Source of the DNA: Bacteroidota bacterium
Lineage (GTDB): Bacteria > Bacteroidota > Bacteroidia > Chitinophagales > Chitinophagaceae
Length of the DNA stretch: 64,000 nt
Assembly (NCBI GenBank): GCA_947456625.1
Contig: CANGQJ010000010.1
Location: forward strand, 1 to 64,000
Reading direction: 5' to 3'
The notes under the pieces were generated by a model. It was given only the letters and a program-made list of their open reading frames with translations, did not search any database and had not been told where the DNA came from. Below, in pieces: positions 28,840 to 37,649 of this stretch. The position numbers and the translations under genes were made by a program. How positions within the stretch are numbered: the first letter of the stretch is position 1; the number at the start of each line of letters is the position of its first letter.

Positions 28840-31293
28840 ATGTGGGCAATTTGTAAAAAAGAGTGGACGCAATATTTTAGCGGGTTAACTGGCTATTTAA
28901 TTATTGGCTTTTACCTTTTAATAAACGGGTTATTTTTATTTGTATTACCTAATTATAACGTTTTTGATTTTGGGTATGCTTCTTTACAGGCATATTTTGA
29001 TTTTGCACCTTGGTTTTTATTATTGTTAGTTCCAGCAATAACCATGAGAAGTTTTTCGGAAGAATTTAAGCAAGGCACCTTTGAGTTATTAAGCACTTTA
29101 CCAGTGAAATCTTTTCAACTGGTGGGAGCAAAATTTTTAGGTACTTATTTAATTGTTTTATTTTCAATCCTGCCCACTTTAATTTATGCCATTGCACTTC
29201 AGAGTTTAAGTGCAGTTGGCGGCTTAGATATTGGCGCCACAATTGGATCTTACTTTGGTTTATTGTGTTTGGCCGCAGCCTATAACGCTATTGGTATTTT
29301 CACAAGCAGTACTAGTAAAAACCCATTAGTATCCTTGTTGCTTTCTATTGCCATTTCGGTAGCCATGTTTAAAGGATTTGATTGGCTGTCTGCCCTGCCA
29401 GTATTTAAAAACGGGTTTGATTTTTATATCCAACAGTTGGGTTTTGCATTTCATTACCAAAATATTAGCAAGGGTGTTATTGCATTAAATGATTTAATAT
29501 ATTTTATCACTTTAATTATGTTATTTGCAATTGGCACTATGGAGCAAATAAAAGGCAAAGTGAATTATGTTATTTTATTTATTGTTGTCATTACCTTAAA
29601 TTATATTTCCTCCTTAACTACAGCTCAATTAGATCTTACTAAAGATAGCAGGTATACACTAAGTGATAACTCTAAACAAATTATAAAAGAGGTTGGTCGG
29701 CCTATAAAAATTCATGTTTACTTAGGCGGAGACATACCAACTTATTATAAAAAAATTGCACAGTCTACTGGTATTTTGCTAAATCAATTGCAGAAAATAA
29801 ATCCTGGCCAAATTCAGTGGGAGCTTGAAGTTCCAAGTAAACTATATAAGGACAGTACCTTGTATAGTTTTTATGATAGCTTAACAAAATTAGGTGTGCC
29901 CATTGAGCGAGTACAGGATCAAAATGCTGCTTCCGATAAAATAGTAGACCAATTAGTGGTGCCTGCAGCCATTGTTGAAGTAACGGGTCAAAAACCTTAC
30001 GCCATTGATCTTAGATCTGGTAAAAAGTATTTTAAACCCTACAATATTGTAAAGGATTTGCCAACAGAAGATATAGAAGCTTGTGCCAATGCTGCAGAAG
30101 CATTGCTTGAGTATAAATTTGTACAGGCAATTTATTTGTTAACCAGGCCTATTGTACCGCAAATTAGTTACTTAGTTGGTAATGGTGAACCTATAGATTT
30201 ATCGGTGAATGATATTGGGGTTGCAATAAAAAATCAATACCGATTATCTGTTTTTGATTTAAAAAAAGGGTATCCAAATGCTGCAAAAATTAAAACCATA
30301 ATTATTGTAAAACCTACCATGCCTTTTTCTGATTTAGATAAATTAAAATTGGACCAGTATGTCATGTCTGGGGGTAATATAATATGGGCCATAGATAAAT
30401 TGTATGCCGAATATGATAGCCTTCAAAAAACAAATGGGTCTTATGTTGCTTTTGATAGGGGGCTTGGTATTGATGATTTATTATTTAAATATGGTGTAAG
30501 GATTAATTCAAATTTAGTTCAGGATTTAAATTGCGCTAAACTTCCAATAGTAATAGGCAAACAGTCAAATGGCGCCCCATTAATTCAAAGAATGCCTTGG
30601 CCTTATTATCCTTTTTTATATGGAAATGAAAATGTATCCATTTCACAAAACATGGATAGGGTATTGTCCCAATTTCCTTCCAGTATAGATACCCTTGCAA
30701 ACAAAGAAATTAAAAAAACTATTTTATTAAGTACCGATACCAATAGCAGGCTAATTACTACCCCCAATTTAGTGAGCTTAAATAGTGTGCATGACGAGTC
30801 TGAATTACTTACTTTTAAAAAACACAAAGTACCTGTTGCGGTTTTATTAGAGGGTAATTTTAATTCCTTATTTGCCAATAGAATTTCAAGTGCTTGGCAG
30901 GATAGCTTAAAATTGAATACTGGCAAGGACTTTATGGCAAAATCAAATACAAGCTCAAAGCAAATTATAATTGCAGATGCAGATATTTTAACTAATAAAA
31001 ATACCAGAAATGAAAATGGGGAATTAATACCTATGCCCATGGGCATGCTTCCAATGGAGGAATTTCAATTTGCAAATAAATCATTTTATTTAAACAGTAT
31101 TGCCTACTTAAATGAAACCGATGGACTTTTAGATAGCCGAAATAAAACCATTGTTTTAAGGCTTCTGGACAAAGAAAAACTTGCAAATAATAAGCTTTTT
31201 TGGCAATTGCTTTTATTAATTGGGCCTTTGCTAAGCCTACTTATATTTTATGGTATTTGGACAAAGTATAGAAAGGCGCAATTTGCTTCCTAG
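28840..31293 (+). CDS. Fused gliding-motility ABC transporter components GldF-GldG
   Basis: N-terminal ~235 aa: GldF permease ('KKEWTQYFSGLTGYLIIGFYLLINGLFLF', 'MRSFSEEFKQGTFELLSTLPV'). It continues in frame into GldG ('LTKDSRYTLSDNSKQIIKEVGRPIKIHVYLGGDIP...VAVLLEGNFNSLFANR'). Confidence 0.88.
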   Translation: MWAICKKEWTQYFSGLTGYLIIGFYLLINGLFLFVLPNYNVFDFGYASLQAYFDFAPWFLLLLVPAITMRSFSEEFKQGTFELLSTLPVKSFQLVGAKFLGTYLIVLFSILPTLIYAIALQSLSAVGGLDIGATIGSYFGLLCLAAAYNAIGIFTSSTSKNPLVSLLLSIAISVAMFKGFDWLSALPVFKNGFDFYIQQLGFAFHYQNISKGVIALNDLIYFITLIMLFAIGTMEQIKGKVNYVILFIVVITLNYISSLTTAQLDLTKDSRYTLSDNSKQIIKEVGRPIKIHVYLGGDIPTYYKKIAQSTGILLNQLQKINPGQIQWELEVPSKLYKDSTLYSFYDSLTKLGVPIERVQDQNAASDKIVDQLVVPAAIVEVTGQKPYAIDLRSGKKYFKPYNIVKDLPTEDIEACANAAEALLEYKFVQAIYLLTRPIVPQISYLVGNGEPIDLSVNDIGVAIKNQYRLSVFDLKKGYPNAAKIKTIIIVKPTMPFSDLDKLKLDQYVMSGGNIIWAIDKLYAEYDSLQKTNGSYVAFDRGLGIDDLLFKYGVRINSNLVQDLNCAKLPIVIGKQSNGAPLIQRMPWPYYPFLYGNENVSISQNMDRVLSQFPSSIDTLANKEIKKTILLSTDTNSRLITTPNLVSLNSVHDESELLTFKKHKVPVAVLLEGNFNSLFANRISSAWQDSLKLNTGKDFMAKSNTSSKQIIIADADILTNKNTRNENGELIPMPMGMLPMEEFQFANKSFYLNSIAYLNETDGLLDSRNKTIVLRLLDKEKLANNKLFWQLLLLIGPLLSLLIFYGIWTKYRKAQFAS

Positions 31294-31316
31294 TATTTGT
31301 TTATTAACTTTACATT

Positions 31317-32276
31317 ATGACAACCGATCAAATAGTTTATACTGTATTTGGAATTGTAATTGCTATTGCATTAATAGTGGACCTTGGATTTTTAAGTAAA
31401 AAAGGAACGGTAATCACTATTAAACAAGCCATGAGTCAAACTTTTTTTTGGGTATTATTGGCTTTTGCATTTTTTGCTTTTTTATGGTTTGAGGAAGGTC
31501 AAAAAATTAGTCTCGAATATTTAAGTGGGTATTTAATGGAATGGAGTTTGAGTGTTGACAATATTTTTGTATTCATTTTAATTTTTGATGCCTTTAAGGT
31601 TAAAGAAAAAAATTATTCAAGAGTGTTATTAATAGGCATTTTAGCTGCCATAATTTTTAGAATTTTATTTATTACAATTGGAGTAGCCTTAGTAGCAAAA
31701 TTTGCTTGGGTCTTGTATATTTTTGGTGTGTTTTTGGTGTATACTGGCTACAAAATGTTTGTGGCAGATGAATCAGAATCGTTTAATCCGCATGATTCTA
31801 AAGTGTATCTTTTTTTAAAGAAAATTTTACCTATTAGTAGTAATGATGGAGACGGAAAATTTGTTATAAGAGACCATAATAACAAACCTGTTTACACTAG
31901 TTTATTTGTAGTGGTAATATTACTTGCAGCCATTGACTTAGTTTTTGCATTGGACTCTATACCAGCTGTGATGGGCATTTCAAGAAATAGTTTAGTAATA
32001 TATACCTCTAATATTTTTGCCGTATTGGGTTTAAGATCCTTATTTTTCTTGTTAAGGGGTGCTGTTAATGAGTTTGAGCATTTGCAACAAGGAATTGCGA
32101 TAGTGCTCGTATTTATTGGTGTTAAAATGCTTGGCGAACATTATATTAACCTATGGATGGACAAAAGCACACAAACTTTATTATCCTTATTGGTTATTTT
32201 GTTTTGTATAACGGGGTCTATTTTATATTCAGTTTTTGTGAATAAACAAAAATTAGCAAAGGAATCAAAATCCTAA
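31317..32276 (+). CDS. TerC family integral membrane protein
   Basis: 'EWSLSVDNIFVFILIF', 'AAIDLVFALDSIPAVMGIS' TerC signatures. Confidence 0.92.
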   Translation: MTTDQIVYTVFGIVIAIALIVDLGFLSKKGTVITIKQAMSQTFFWVLLAFAFFAFLWFEEGQKISLEYLSGYLMEWSLSVDNIFVFILIFDAFKVKEKNYSRVLLIGILAAIIFRILFITIGVALVAKFAWVLYIFGVFLVYTGYKMFVADESESFNPHDSKVYLFLKKILPISSNDGDGKFVIRDHNNKPVYTSLFVVVILLAAIDLVFALDSIPAVMGISRNSLVIYTSNIFAVLGLRSLFFLLRGAVNEFEHLQQGIAIVLVFIGVKMLGEHYINLWMDKSTQTLLSLLVILFCITGSILYSVFVNKQKLAKESKS

Positions 32277-32308
32277 CTTATCTTTACATACAACTTTTAC
32301 AAATTTCA

Positions 32309-32962
32309 ATGAACGGGAAAAAGGTTATTTTATTAATTGCGATTATTTTATTTATAGATCAGGCTATAAAATTTTATATAAAACTTAATTATTTTATTGG
32401 GGAGGAGCATGCGCTTATTGGTTCATGGGCTCGACTTCATTTTGTAGAAAACGAAGGCATGGCTTGGGGCTTGAAATTTGGAGGCGACTTTGGTAAAATT
32501 ATTTTAACTCTTTTTAGATTAGCTGCTGTGGTTTGGGGTTCGTTTTTGATTAAAGGATTTATAGAAAAAAAACACCACAATGGATTTATAGTTTGTGCAG
32601 CATTAATTTATGCAGGTGCAGTTGGCAATTTAATTGATAGTTTATTTTACGGTGTCCTATTTGAACAAAGTGTTCCGTTTACCTCACAGGTAGCAGTTTT
32701 ATTTCCAAAAGGGGGAGGCTATGCTTCGTTTTTACATGGCAAAGTAGTAGACATGTTTTATTTTCCTATAATAAGGGATGCGCATTTCCCTAATTGGTTC
32801 CCTATTTGGGGAGGCTCCGAATTTGAGTTTTTCAGACCCGTTTTTAATTTTGCAGATGCTGCTATTAGTTCTGGGGTCATTGCTTTATTTGTATTTCAGG
32901 GTAAGTTTTTTGGTGAAACAGCATCAAATGACAATGACGCTCCACCCAATCCTACTAGCTAG
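32309..32962 (+). CDS. lspA: Lipoprotein signal peptidase II
   Basis: 'IDQAIKFYIK', 'FVENEGMAWG', 'GAVGNLIDSL', 'VFNFADAAISSGVIAL'. Confidence 0.9.
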   Translation: MNGKKVILLIAIILFIDQAIKFYIKLNYFIGEEHALIGSWARLHFVENEGMAWGLKFGGDFGKIILTLFRLAAVVWGSFLIKGFIEKKHHNGFIVCAALIYAGAVGNLIDSLFYGVLFEQSVPFTSQVAVLFPKGGGYASFLHGKVVDMFYFPIIRDAHFPNWFPIWGGSEFEFFRPVFNFADAAISSGVIALFVFQGKFFGETASNDNDAPPNPTS

Positions 32963-32996
32963 CCTATTTTAGCCTAATTGCTTATAATATCTAGGG

Positions 32997-33027
32997 TTGC
33001 TTTTTACCATGCAATTTCGTACCTTCG
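32997..33027 (+). promoter_or_regulatory. Bacteroidota-type promoter for ileS
   Basis: TTG - 20 nt - TACCTTCG (TAnnTTTG with one mismatch), 31 nt upstream of the ATG. Confidence 0.45.
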
Positions 33028-33058
33028 TGCCCTAAAAATCAGATAGGATAAGCGTTTT

Positions 33059-36000
33059 ATGAGCAACCAATACCCAGAATTTAAAGGCTTACATTTGCCT
33101 ACCATTGAGGCCGAAATCTTAGCTGCATGGAAAAACGAGCAGGCTTTTGAAAAATCGGTTAATTTACGTGAAGGCAAAACTCCATTCGTTTTTTACGAAG
33201 GGCCACCAAGTGCCAATGGCATGCCGGGTATTCACCACGTTATTTCAAGAACTTTAAAGGATATGATGTGTCGTTACAAAACGATGCAAGGTTTTCAAGT
33301 AAAACGTAAGGGTGGGTGGGATACACATGGTTTGCCTGTTGAGTTGGGTGTTGAAAAAGAATTAGGCATTACAAAAGAAGATATTGGAAAGAAAATTTCG
33401 GTGGAGGAGTATAATAAAAAATGTCGTGAAGCTGTGCTTAGGTATAAAAAAGAGTGGGACGACATTACCAATAAAATGGGTTATTGGGTGGATTTAAATA
33501 ACCCTTACATCACTTTTGAAAATAATTACATTGAAACATTATGGTGGATTTTAAGCACCCTTTATAAAAAAGGATACTTATACCAAAGTGTAAGTATACA
33601 ACCTTATTCACCAGCTGCAGGAACAGGTTTAAGTTCTCATGAATTAAATCAGCCAGGTACATACAAGGACGTAAAAGACACTTCCACGGTTGCCATGTTT
33701 AAAGCAACACAGTCTGCAGATTCAAAATTTTTATTTGATGCAGCTGCAAGCAATAAAAATAATCAGGACGTGTATTATATGGCATGGACCACCACGCCAT
33801 GGACATTGCCTTCTAACTTAGGTTTAACAGTTGGGCCCAATATTGATTATGTATTAGTAGCAACTTATAACCCTTACACTGCAATGCCAGTGAATGTGGT
33901 GTTGGCTAAAGCCTTACTATCAAAATATTTTAAAGAAGAAGGATTAACTATTGAAACATTTGCAGAAGGGGATAAAATTGTTCCTTGGAAAATACTTGCC
34001 GAATTTAAAGGAGCACAATTAAATGGATTGCGTTACGAACAGTTAATGCCATTTGAAGCAAATAATCCAGCAACATTTGAGGGAGATCCATTTAAAATTA
34101 TTTTAGGAGATTTTGTAACAACCGAAGATGGTACTGGTATTGTACATACCTCACCTGCATTTGGTGCGGATGACTATAAAGTGGGACAAAAAAATAATTT
34201 AGGAATCATAACCCTAGTAGATAGAGCAGGAAAATTTGTAGAAGGTGTAGGAGAATTTAGTGGCCGCTATGTAAAAAATTATAAAGACGAAAAAGACTAT
34301 GTAGATGTGAATGTAGATATCTGCGTAAAATTGAAAAAAGAAAATCGTGCTTTTAAAGTTGAAAAATATGAGCACAACTATCCACATTGTTGGAGAACTG
34401 ATAAGCCAATTTTATATTATCCATTAGATGCATGGTTTATTAAAACAACGGCAGTAAAAGATAGATTGGTGGAATTAAATAAAACCATTAATTGGAAACC
34501 AAAGAGCACCGGTGAAGGCCGTTTTGGCAATTGGTTAGAGAACATGGTGGATTGGAATTTATCCAGAAGCAGGTATTGGGGAACGCCACTTCCAATTTGG
34601 AGAACAGAGGATGGAACCGAAGAAATATGTGTTGGTTCAATAGAAGAGTTAACTGATTTATATGTAGCAGCAAAAGAAAAAGGGTTTAATAAGGAAGTGA
34701 ACTTGCAAATTGTAAATGGCAAATTAGATGTGGATTTGCATAAACCATTTGTGGATCAAATTGAACTATTAAGTGCAAGTGGCCAACCCATGAAACGTGT
34801 TTCGGATTTAGTGGACGTTTGGTTTGACTCCGGTGCTATGCCTTACGCGCAATGGCATTATCCATTTGAAAACAAGGACTTGATTGATAAAGGACAAGCC
34901 TTCCCTGCCGATTTTATATGTGAAGGAGTGGATCAAACACGTGGCTGGTTTTATACCTTACATACATTAGGTGTTTTGCTTTTTGATAGTGTTGCATACA
35001 AAGCCGTTATGAGTAATGGTTTGGTGCTAGATAAGAATGGCAACAAGATGAGTAAACGTTTGGGCAATGTGGTAAATCCTTTTGAAACATTAAATACTTA
35101 TGGTGCTGATGCAACTAGGTGGTACTTAGTAACCAATGCTTCACCTTGGGATAATTTAAAGTTTGACTTATCGGGTATACAGGAAGTGCAAAGAAAATTC
35201 TTTGGCACTTTATACAATACGTATCAATTCTTTGCATTGTATTCCAATGTAGACGGATTTAAATTTGAACAAGCATATATTCCTGTTGCGCAAAGGCCAG
35301 AAATTGACAGATGGATTATATCTTCTCTAAATACATTAATACAAACGGTAACCACTTCTATGGACGACTTTGAGCCAACCAATGCTGGCCGTGCCATAGA
35401 AACCTTTGTGGACGAGCATTTAAGCAATTGGTATGTTCGTTTATGTCGTCGTCGTTTTTGGAAAGGCACATATACGCAGGATAAAATAGCGGCGTATCAA
35501 ACCTTATATGAATGCATAGAAACTATTGCAAGACTTATGGCGCCTATTGCACCATTTTTCTGTGATCAAATATTTAGAAATTTAAATGGAATTACAAAAC
35601 GCCATAATGCAATTTCTATACACCATGTAGATTTTCCAAAAGCAGATACTTCAAAAATGGATTTAGCATTAGAAGCGCGTATGCAAATGGCACAAGATAT
35701 TTGTTCATTGGTATTATCTATTCGTAAGAAGGTAAATATCAAAGTGCGTCAGCCACTTCAAAAAATATTGATTCCTGTTTTAGATCCAAATATGAAAGCG
35801 GCTATTGAACAAATGGAAGCACTTATTTTGGCAGAGGTAAATGTTAAAGAAATAAATTATATCACTGAGACGAAGGGCGTAATTAGTAAAAAACTAAAAC
35901 CAAACTTTAAGTTATTAGGTGCCAAATTGGGAACTAAAATGAAGCAGGCTTCGGCAGTAGTTGCAACGTTAAGTCAAGTTCAAATAAGCCAGTTGGAAAA

Positions 36001-36409
36001 GGACGGAACTTTAAACTTGGAAATTGAAGGTGAAATCATTCCATTGTTAGTTTCTGAGGTGGAAATTATAGCTGAGGATATACCGGGATGGAGCGTTGCT
36101 GTGAAGAATGCCCTAACAGTGGCCTTAGACATAACCCTAAGTCCTGCCTTAATTAAGGAAGGAAATGCCAGAGAGCTGGTAAATAGGGTTCAAAATATCC
36201 GAAAAGAGGCAAATTTTGAGCTAACTGACAAGATTTTACTCCGAATTGTGGATAACACGGATTTGAAGGAAGCTATTAATGAATTTTCAGATTATATTTG
36301 CGACGAAATATTGGCATTGAGTATTGACTGGGTTCCGGAACTTGCTGAAGGAGTGGATGTTGAAATCAATGATCATAAATTAAGGATCTCTGTTTTACAA
36401 AAAGGATAA
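33059..36409 (+). CDS. ileS: Isoleucyl-tRNA synthetase
   Basis: 'FVFYEGPPSANGMPGIHHVISRTLKDM' (HIGH region), 'VLDKNGNKMSKRLGNVVNPF' (KMSKS), 'GWDTHGLPVE'. Confidence 0.97.
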   Translation: MSNQYPEFKGLHLPTIEAEILAAWKNEQAFEKSVNLREGKTPFVFYEGPPSANGMPGIHHVISRTLKDMMCRYKTMQGFQVKRKGGWDTHGLPVELGVEKELGITKEDIGKKISVEEYNKKCREAVLRYKKEWDDITNKMGYWVDLNNPYITFENNYIETLWWILSTLYKKGYLYQSVSIQPYSPAAGTGLSSHELNQPGTYKDVKDTSTVAMFKATQSADSKFLFDAAASNKNNQDVYYMAWTTTPWTLPSNLGLTVGPNIDYVLVATYNPYTAMPVNVVLAKALLSKYFKEEGLTIETFAEGDKIVPWKILAEFKGAQLNGLRYEQLMPFEANNPATFEGDPFKIILGDFVTTEDGTGIVHTSPAFGADDYKVGQKNNLGIITLVDRAGKFVEGVGEFSGRYVKNYKDEKDYVDVNVDICVKLKKENRAFKVEKYEHNYPHCWRTDKPILYYPLDAWFIKTTAVKDRLVELNKTINWKPKSTGEGRFGNWLENMVDWNLSRSRYWGTPLPIWRTEDGTEEICVGSIEELTDLYVAAKEKGFNKEVNLQIVNGKLDVDLHKPFVDQIELLSASGQPMKRVSDLVDVWFDSGAMPYAQWHYPFENKDLIDKGQAFPADFICEGVDQTRGWFYTLHTLGVLLFDSVAYKAVMSNGLVLDKNGNKMSKRLGNVVNPFETLNTYGADATRWYLVTNASPWDNLKFDLSGIQEVQRKFFGTLYNTYQFFALYSNVDGFKFEQAYIPVAQRPEIDRWIISSLNTLIQTVTTSMDDFEPTNAGRAIETFVDEHLSNWYVRLCRRRFWKGTYTQDKIAAYQTLYECIETIARLMAPIAPFFCDQIFRNLNGITKRHNAISIHHVDFPKADTSKMDLALEARMQMAQDICSLVLSIRKKVNIKVRQPLQKILIPVLDPNMKAAIEQMEALILAEVNVKEINYITETKGVISKKLKPNFKLLGAKLGTKMKQASAVVATLSQVQISQLEKDGTLNLEIEGEIIPLLVSEVEIIAEDIPGWSVAVKNALTVALDITLSPALIKEGNARELVNRVQNIRKEANFELTDKILLRIVDNTDLKEAINEFSDYICDEILALSIDWVPELAEGVDVEINDHKLRISVLQKG

Positions 36410-36411
36410 AT

Positions 36412-37446
36412 ATGGCTACAAAGAAATCAGTACCGGCTAAAAAGGCGGCACCAGCAAAAAAAGCAGCTCCTGCTAAAAAGGCAGCGCCTGTTAAAAAAGT
36501 GGCACCAGCAAAAAAAGCAGCTCCCGTAAAAAAGGCGGCTCCTGCTAAAAAAGCGGCACCAGCAAAAAAGGCAGCTCCTGCTAAAAAAGCAGCTCCTGCT
36601 AAAAAAGCGGCACCAGCAAAAAAGGCAGCACCTGTTAAAAAGGCGGCACCAGCAAAAAAGGCAGCCCCTGCTAAAAAAGCGGCTCCGGCTAAAGCTCCTG
36701 CAAAACCAGTAGCAAAGGCAGCGGCACCAGCAAAAAAAGCAGCTCCGGCTAAAACTCCTGCAAAACCAGTAGCAAAGGCAGCGACACCAGCAAAAAAAGC
36801 AGCTCCGGCTAAAGCCCCTGTAAAAGCAGCACCTGCTAAACCAGTTGTTGCGGCTAAGCCAGTTGAAAAATATGTACCTCCTGTAAAACCGGCACCAAAA
36901 GTACCTACTCCTCCAGTGAAGCCTGTGCGCAAAACAGCAGAACCAATTAAGGATGTAAAAGTGCCAAAGATTAATGTAAAGAGTAGTGTTCCATATCAAC
37001 CAGGTTATGTGCCAATGGAAAAAAGAAAAGAGGTAGAGCGTTCAACCGATACATTGGTTAAATATTCAGATGCCGAGCTTGCAGAATTTAAAGAATTAAT
37101 TTCACGCAAAATGGAAGCTGCTAAAGCCGACCTTGCATATCATAAAAGTCAAATGATGCATACAGGCGAATTTGGCGGTGATTTCGATGATGCTAGGTAT
37201 ATGACCATGGAAGACGGTAGCGTTAGCATGGAAAGAGAGCAGTTAGCGCAAAGAGCTAGTGTTTTAATTAGCTTTATTGATAAGTTAGAAAAAGCATTAA
37301 TGCGTATCGAAAACAAAACTTACGGTATCTGTAGAGTTACTGGTTTGTTAATTGACAAGGATCGTTTACGTATTGTTCCTCATGCTACTTTAAGTGTAGA
37401 GGCAAAGCTTGGAAACTATAAAAATAGTAATACACAAGGCGAATAA
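36412..37446 (+). CDS. DksA/TraR-family protein with N-terminal Lys/Ala/Pro-rich (histone H1-like) repeat tail
   Basis: C-terminal DksA-like coiled coil and finger remnant ('LISRKMEAAKADLAYHKSQM...LEKALMRIENKTYGICRVTGLLIDKDRLRIVPHATLSVEAK'); N-terminal ~145 aa of KKAAPA/KKAAPV repeats. Confidence 0.88.
   Translation: MATKKSVPAKKAAPAKKAAPAKKAAPVKKVAPAKKAAPVKKAAPAKKAAPAKKAAPAKKAAPAKKAAPAKKAAPVKKAAPAKKAAPAKKAAPAKAPAKPVAKAAAPAKKAAPAKTPAKPVAKAATPAKKAAPAKAPVKAAPAKPVVAAKPVEKYVPPVKPAPKVPTPPVKPVRKTAEPIKDVKVPKINVKSSVPYQPGYVPMEKRKEVERSTDTLVKYSDAELAEFKELISRKMEAAKADLAYHKSQMMHTGEFGGDFDDARYMTMEDGSVSMEREQLAQRASVLISFIDKLEKALMRIENKTYGICRVTGLLIDKDRLRIVPHATLSVEAKLGNYKNSNTQGE
36427..36850 (+). repeat. Intragenic tandem repeat encoding KKAAPA hexapeptides plus a 60-bp superrepeat
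   Basis: 18-bp period (AAAAAGGCAGCTCCTGCT-like). A 60-bp period is visible at ~36681-36815 (GCTCCGGCTAAARCTCCTGCAAAACCAGTAGCAAAGGCAGCGRCACCAGCAAAAAAAGCA). Confidence 0.9.
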
Positions 37447-37471
37447 GTTCACTAGTGTTACTTAAAAATAT

Positions 37472-37504
37472 AAAAAGCCCTGATTAAAATTTCAGGGCTT
37501 TTTT
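37472..37504. terminator. Terminator after the dksA-like gene (bidirectional-looking)
   Basis: AAAAAGCCCTGA-TTAAAATT-TCAGGGCTTTTTT. Confidence 0.85.
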
Positions 37505-37508
37505 ATGA

Positions 37509-37649
37509 ATCGAACAATTTGTTTTCTCTACATCTAACAATTTGTTTTCTCTACATCGAACAATTTGTTTTCTCTACATCGAACATTTAGCTCCTCTCTA
37601 CATCGAACATTTAGCTCCTCTCTACATCGAACGCTGCGCGTTCTCTTAC
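37509..37649. repeat. Six-unit 23/24-bp tandem repeat array, ATCGAAC(N)..CTCTAC
   Basis: Units 37509-37531, 37532-37554, 37555-37577 (23 bp each), 37578-37601, 37602-37625 and 37626-37649 (24 bp each). The last unit overlaps the stop codon of the ABC exporter gene. Confidence 0.9.

Noticed and set aside
31317-32276. Tellurite resistance determinant
   Set aside because: TerC-family proteins are widespread and mostly not tellurite resistance genes; no other ter genes here.
36366-36999. Antisense ORFs of 188 and 190 aa (Ala/Gly/Phe- and Cys/Phe/Arg-rich)
   Set aside because: Byproducts of the Lys/Ala/Pro codon repeat read in reverse; no initiation context and composition explained entirely by the sense repeat.
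37509-37649. CRISPR array
   Set aside because: Contiguous 23-24 bp units with no unique spacers and no cas genes nearby.
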